NCBI RefSeq assembly: GCF_003459505.1
Contig: NZ_QRWD01000019.1
Coordinates: forward strand, 23,575 to 51,618
Reading direction: 5' to 3'
DNA: 28,044 nt
DNA from: Collinsella sp. AF20-14LB
Lineage (GTDB): Bacteria > Actinomycetota > Coriobacteriia > Coriobacteriales > Coriobacteriaceae
This document shows positions 24,593 to 28,044 of the stretch, piece after piece. Position 1 is the stretch's first letter, and each line of letters begins with the position of its first letter. The notes below the pieces were generated by a model. The model did not search any database, had not been told where the DNA came from, and saw nothing but the letters and a program-made list of their open reading frames with translations. Position numbers and translations under genes: made by a program.

Positions 24593-27331
24593 GTGGCAGA
24601 CGATATCAACAATAACGAGGGCATGGGCGAGGCCAGCGACGCCGGCATGCCCGACGATCTGAGGCGCCTGCTTGCCCGTGCTGAGCAGGGCGAGGACGGC
24701 GATCCGGACGCCTATAACCCCGATGCCGATGATGACGAGGAAGAGGACGACGGTGAGCTCGAGGAGAGCTTTGGCGAAGTCGACCGTGGCGCCTCGGCCG
24801 GCGAGGATATCAATGGCGGCCAGCTCCAGATTTCGGAGTTCGGTCGCGAGATGAAGCAGTCGTTTATCGAGTATTCGATGTCGGTCATCACGGCGCGCGC
24901 CCTGCCGGACGTGCGCGACGGCCTAAAGCCGGTGCACCGCCGCATCCTGTACGCGATGAACGAGAGCGGCATCTACCCCAACCGCCCGCACAAGAAGTCG
25001 GCCTGGACGGTCGGCGAAGTTATCGGTAAGTACCACCCGCATGGCGACTCCGCGGTCTATGAGGCCATGGTCCGCCTGGCGCAGTGGTTCTCCATGCGCA
25101 CGCCGCTCATCGACGGTCACGGCAACTTCGGTAACATCGACGGCGACGGCGCGGCGGCCATGCGTTACACCGAGAGCCGCCTGGCAAAGCCCGCCATGGA
25201 GCTGCTGCGTGACCTGCAGAAGGATACCGTCGACTGGCAGCCCAACTACGACGAATCACTCGCCGAGCCCGTGGCACTGCCTGCGCGCTTCCCCAACCTG
25301 CTGGTCAACGGCAGCCAGGGCATCGCCGTCGGCATGGCCACCAATATCGCCCCGCATAACCTCACCGAGGCGATCGAGGCAACCTGCTACCTGATCGATA
25401 ATCCCGACGCCACTGTCGACGAGCTCATGCAGATCATGCCCGGTCCGGACTTCCCCACCGGCGCCATCATCATGGGCAGTGCCGGTATTAAGCAGAGCTA
25501 CGAGACCGGCCGTGGCTCCATTACCGTGCGCGCCAAGGCTCACGTGGAGTCCACCAAGACCGGCCGCAGCCGCCTGGTCTTTACCGAGATTCCCTACATG
25601 GTCAACAAGGGCACCCTGCAGGAGAAGATCGCCCAGCTCGTCAACGACAAGCGCATCGAGGGTATCTCGGATATGCGCGATGAGTCCAACCAGAAGGGTA
25701 TCCGTCTGGTCATCGAACTCAAGAAGGGCGTCATCCCGCAGGTCGTGCTCAACAACCTGTACAAGTACACCTCGCTGCAGACGACCTTTGGCGCCAACAA
25801 CCTGGCGCTTGTCAACGGCGTTCCCAAATGCCTGAGCCTGCGCGAGATGCTGCAGCACTACATCGACCACCAGGTCGACGTTGTCACCCGCCGCACCCGC
25901 TTCGACCTTAAGAAGGCCCAGGCCCGCGCGCATATCCTTGAGGGCTACCTGATGGCCCTTGACCATATCGACGAGGTCATCAGCATCATCCGCTCCTCGC
26001 AGACCGACTCCGAGGCCAGCAGCCGCCTGATCGAGCGCTTTGGCTTTACGCCCGAGCAGACCACGGCCATCCTCGAGATGAAGCTGCGCCGCCTGACCGG
26101 CCTGGAGCGCGACAAGATCCAGGAAGAGCTGGACGGCCTGCACCGCGCCATCGCCTACTACGAGGACCTGCTGGCGCACGAGGAGAAGATCCTGGGCGTC
26201 ATTAAGGAAGAGATGCGCGAGATCTCCAAGAAGTTCGGCGATAAGCGCCGCACCGAGATCAGCCAGGTCGAGAAGGACCTGGACGTCGAGGACCTCATTG
26301 CCGACGAGGACATGGTCGTGACCATCACCCACACCGGCTATGTCAAGCGCATCCCGGTGGCCGCATACCGCGCCCAGAAGCGCGGCGGCAAGGGCGTGTC
26401 GGGCGTCAACCTCAAAGAGGACGACGTTATCGACGAGATGTTCATCGCGTCCACGCACGAGTACGTGCTGTTCTTCTCGAGCAAGGGTAAGGTCTATCGC
26501 CTGAAGGTGCACGAGCTGCCGGTGGGTACGCGCCAGGCGCGCGGTACCGCGATCGTCAACCTGCTGCCCTTCGAGGAGGGCGAGAAGATCGCGAGCGTCA
26601 TCAGCTGCCGCGAGTTCCCTGCCGACGAGTACCTGATGTTTGCCACCAAGAGCGGCATGGTCAAGAAGACCGTAATGAGCGCATATGACCGCAGCCGCCG
26701 CGACGGCCTGATCGCTATCAACCTGCGTGACGACGACGCGCTGCTGAACGTGCGCCGCGTGCGCGAGGGCGACAAGATTATCCTGGCCACCACCGCGGGC
26801 AAGGCGATCATGTTCTCCGAGGAGCAGGTGCGCGCCACCGGCCGCGATACTAGCGGCGTTCGCGGTATCGGTATGAAGGACGGCGTGAGCGTTCTGGGCA
26901 TGGAAGTCACTAACGGCAACGGTGATTTATTCGTCATCACCGAGCGCGGCTACGGCAAGCGCACGCCGGTCGCGGACTACCCGGAGCAGAATCGCGGCGG
27001 CCAGGGCGTCTACACCATCCAAATGACCGAGCGTAAGGGCAACCTCGCGGCCATGAAGACGGTGGGCCCGCAGCACGAGCTGTTCATCGTGACGGAAGGC
27101 GCGACGGTCATTCGCGTCAAGACCGACGAGATCAGCCAGACCGGCCGCGCCACCCAGGGCGTCAAGATGATGACCGTCGACAACAACGACCGCATCTGCG
27201 CCGTAGCCCGCATGACGGCAGCCAAGGAAAAACCCGAAGGCGAAGGCGCCGAGGCCGCAGCCGACACCGAAGAGGCCCCAGTCGACCTAGGCGACGGCAA
27301 CGACATGCCAGAGGATCTCCTAGACGAGTAA
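24593..27331 (+). CDS. gyrA: DNA gyrase subunit A
   Basis: The 912-residue product starts at GTG with GAGGAGG five bases upstream. Residues 1-80 are an acidic extension that typical GyrA proteins lack. The breakage-reunion core follows, with catalytic Y192 in [10 protein letters not shown]. The quinolone-resistance region [12 protein letters not shown] has Ser153 and Glu157, the usual susceptible-type residues. The GyrA box QKRGGKG in the C-terminal pinwheel domain marks it as gyrase rather than topoisomerase IV. The C-terminus is again acidic ([21 protein letters not shown]). It introduces negative supercoils together with GyrB. Confidence 0.97.
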   Translation: MADDINNNEGMGEASDAGMPDDLRRLLARAEQGEDGDPDAYNPDADDDEEEDDGELEESFGEVDRGASAGEDINGGQLQISEFGREMKQSFIEYSMSVITARALPDVRDGLKPVHRRILYAMNESGIYPNRPHKKSAWTVGEVIGKYHPHGDSAVYEAMVRLAQWFSMRTPLIDGHGNFGNIDGDGAAAMRYTESRLAKPAMELLRDLQKDTVDWQPNYDESLAEPVALPARFPNLLVNGSQGIAVGMATNIAPHNLTEAIEATCYLIDNPDATVDELMQIMPGPDFPTGAIIMGSAGIKQSYETGRGSITVRAKAHVESTKTGRSRLVFTEIPYMVNKGTLQEKIAQLVNDKRIEGISDMRDESNQKGIRLVIELKKGVIPQVVLNNLYKYTSLQTTFGANNLALVNGVPKCLSLREMLQHYIDHQVDVVTRRTRFDLKKAQARAHILEGYLMALDHIDEVISIIRSSQTDSEASSRLIERFGFTPEQTTAILEMKLRRLTGLERDKIQEELDGLHRAIAYYEDLLAHEEKILGVIKEEMREISKKFGDKRRTEISQVEKDLDVEDLIADEDMVVTITHTGYVKRIPVAAYRAQKRGGKGVSGVNLKEDDVIDEMFIASTHEYVLFFSSKGKVYRLKVHELPVGTRQARGTAIVNLLPFEEGEKIASVISCREFPADEYLMFATKSGMVKKTVMSAYDRSRRDGLIAINLRDDDALLNVRRVREGDKIILATTAGKAIMFSEEQVRATGRDTSGVRGIGMKDGVSVLGMEVTNGNGDLFVITERGYGKRTPVADYPEQNRGGQGVYTIQMTERKGNLAAMKTVGPQHELFIVTEGATVIRVKTDEISQTGRATQGVKMMTVDNNDRICAVARMTAAKEKPEGEGAEAAADTEEAPVDLGDGNDMPEDLLDE

Positions 27332-27371
27332 GAGGCCCTAGCTGGTAGAAAATATCAGACCCCATATATCG

Positions 27372-27405
27372 GCGGTCGGCGCACCTGCGCGCCGACCGCT
27401 TTTTT
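27372..27405 (+). terminator. gyrA terminator
   Basis: An 11-bp GC-rich stem (27372-27382 with 27389-27399), a six-base loop and TTTTTT form a canonical terminator 40 bases after the gyrA stop. Confidence 0.95.
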
Positions 27406-27422
27406 GACAAGCTTGGAGCCCC

Positions 27423-27558
27423 GTGTCAGACGGCTGGGCGAGATGGGTTAGGTTTGTCGCGAGTTCCGCACGCAAAGAAGGCCACTTAATGTGGCCTTCG
27501 TCTTGCGCAGGACTGCCCGAGCAGCAAACCTAACCTATCTCGCCCAGCCGTCTGACAC
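27423..27558. repeat. 136-nt inverted-repeat element, origin unknown
   Basis: A 34-nt arm at 27423-27456 matches the reverse complement of 27525-27558 at 33 of 34 positions. The 68-nt core contains a second hairpin, GAAGGCCAC (27478-27486) with GTGGCCTTC (27492-27500). No open frame of note, transposase or clear target duplication is seen. It could be a MITE, a palindromic repeat family, or a structured RNA. Confidence 0.75.
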
Positions 27559-27585
27559 ACCCCTCAAAGATTTTCAAAAAAGTTG

Positions 27586-27615
27586 TTGACGCGCGCGTAA
27601 CGACTCGTCTAATAT
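27586..27615 (+). promoter_or_regulatory. Probable tRNA promoter
   Basis: TTGACG (27586-27591) and TAATAT (27610-27615) are 18 bases apart, placing the transcript start about 8 bases before the first tRNA. The A/T-rich run at 27568-27582 could act as an UP element. Confidence 0.65.
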
Positions 27616-27629
27616 ATCCCTTGCGCGAT

Positions 27630-27706
27630 GGACCTGTAGCTCAGTTGGTTAGAGCGTCCGGCTGATAACCGGGAGGTCACAAGTTCGAATCTTGTCAGGT
27701 CCACCA
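27630..27706 (+). tRNA. tRNA-Ile (GAU), copy 1
   Basis: A full cloverleaf: acceptor GGACCTG pairs with CAGGTCC, the anticodon loop CTGATAA has GAT at 27664-27666, and GTTCGAATC forms the T loop. CCA is encoded (27704-27706). It is identical to the copy at 27854. Confidence 0.97.
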
Positions 27707-27717
27707 CTTTCTTTCGC

Positions 27718-27762
27718 AATAAACACCCCAGCGAGAGCCGAGTCGCCGCTGGGGTGTTTATT
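27718..27762 (+). other. Long hairpin between tRNA-Ile and tRNA-Ala
   Basis: A perfect 16-bp stem (27718-27733 with 27747-27762) with a 13-base loop ends only 11 bases before tRNA-Ala. It resembles a terminator, but the T residues lie mostly within the stem. It could also be a processing signal in a joint transcript. Confidence 0.6.
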
Positions 27763-27773
27763 ACTGTCTCCGT

Positions 27774-27849
27774 GGGGGTTTAGCTCAGCTGGGAGAGCGC
27801 GGGCTTTGCAAGCCTGAGGTCAGGGGTTCGATCCCCCTAACCTCCACCA
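27774..27849 (+). tRNA. tRNA-Ala (UGC)
   Basis: The acceptor GGGGGTT pairs with AACCTCC (one G-U pair), the anticodon loop TTTGCAA has TGC at 27807-27809, and GTTCGATCC forms the T loop. CCA is encoded (27847-27849). Confidence 0.97.
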
Positions 27850-27853
27850 TGAT

Positions 27854-27930
27854 GGACCTGTAGCTCAGTTGGTTAGAGCGTCCGGCTGATAACCGGGAGG
27901 TCACAAGTTCGAATCTTGTCAGGTCCACCA
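27854..27930 (+). tRNA. tRNA-Ile (GAU), copy 2
   Basis: Identical over all 77 bases to copy 1, including CCA and the preceding GAT. It is only four bases after tRNA-Ala, so the two share a transcript. Confidence 0.97.
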
Positions 27931-27944
27931 TCAAAACTGTGAAG

Positions 27945-27974
27945 AGCCCTGGGGCGTTGCCTCGGGGCTTTTTT
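27945..27974 (+). terminator. Terminator of the tRNA cluster
   Basis: AGCCCTGGGGC (27945-27955) pairs with GCCTCGGGGCT (27959-27969) using two G-U pairs, followed by T to 27974. The 70 bases to the window end show only short hairpins and no gene. Confidence 0.88.
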
Positions 27975-28044
27975 CTTACCTACTGAAAGTAGTCAAAAAA
28001 GGCTTATAGGACAAAATGTGTGTCCACTTTAGGGGCATCGGCGC

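Noticed and set aside
25037..25066. Possible fluoroquinolone-resistance substitutions in GyrA
   Set aside because: The key positions read Ser153 and Glu157 in [12 protein letters not shown], which are ordinary susceptible-type residues in Gram-positive bacteria.
25256..26512. Minus-strand open frame of 418 codons opposite gyrA
   Set aside because: It is fully contained in gyrA and has no recognisable domain.
27423..27558. Insertion sequence
   Set aside because: The element is too short for a transposase, and no clear target duplication flanks it. It is reported as an inverted-repeat element only.
28009..28025. Short hairpin GGACA/TGTCC near the window end
   Set aside because: A five-base stem in truncated context is too little to call.
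27630..28044. Start of an rRNA operon after the tRNA-Ile/Ala pair
   Set aside because: The cluster ends in a terminator and the last 70 bases show no 16S or 23S sequence.

Overview
This window reads as the chromosomal origin region of a high-GC Gram-positive bacterium. The best fit is a coriobacterium (Actinomycetota, Collinsella-like). The evidence is the gene order rpmH / dnaA-dnaN-recF-dciA-gyrB-gyrA-tRNA-Ile-tRNA-Ala, a tandem pair of PafB/PafC-type WYL regulators, GC of roughly 55-65% in most genes, and frequent GTG/TTG starts. The genus is an inference; the sequence itself shows only the gene order and the families.

Layout. (1) 1-3486, minus strand: a large, probably inactive M28-peptidase-like membrane protein with a disordered insertion of about 670 residues, followed by a small membrane protein. 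(2) 3685-9461: two overlapping WYL regulators (plus) run tail to tail into a DinG-type helicase with an N-terminal exonuclease domain (minus), which overlaps D-Ala-D-Ala ligase. (3) 9547-10599: rlmN (plus), ending in a strong hairpin. (4) 10799-13612, minus: rsmG, three perfect parS sites, parA, parB and a small membrane-anchored protein. This block is visibly poorer in GC than its surroundings and has a terminator at each end. (5) 13710-15838, minus: the rpmH-rnpA-yidD-yidC-jag operon, driven by a near-consensus promoter at 15911-15940. (6) 15899-19514: the replication origin. Transcription diverges here. DnaA-box-like 9-mers (TTTTCAACA) lie before, inside and after an unusual gene and dnaA, and an AT-rich stretch with a DnaA-trio-like array lies between dnaA and dnaN. 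(7) 16184-27331, plus: a GHKL-ATPase/winged-helix protein of unknown function, then dnaA, dnaN, recF, dciA, gyrB and gyrA. (8) 27332-28044: terminator, a 136-nt element with 34-nt inverted repeats, and the tRNA cluster Ile(GAU)-Ala(UGC)-Ile(GAU).

The genes form one functional neighbourhood. It covers origin firing (DnaA), the sliding clamp (DnaN), helicase loading (DciA), gap repair (RecF), supercoiling (GyrAB), origin segregation (ParAB/parS), and membrane-protein and ribosome biogenesis (YidC, YidD, RnpA, L34, RsmG, RlmN).

The strongest candidate for something undescribed is the 450-residue protein at 16184-17536. It joins a GHKL-type ATP-binding domain, a Gln/Pro-rich linker and a C-terminal winged helix. 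It sits between the rpmH/dnaA divergence and dnaA itself, and its linker codons contain DnaA-box-like sequences.
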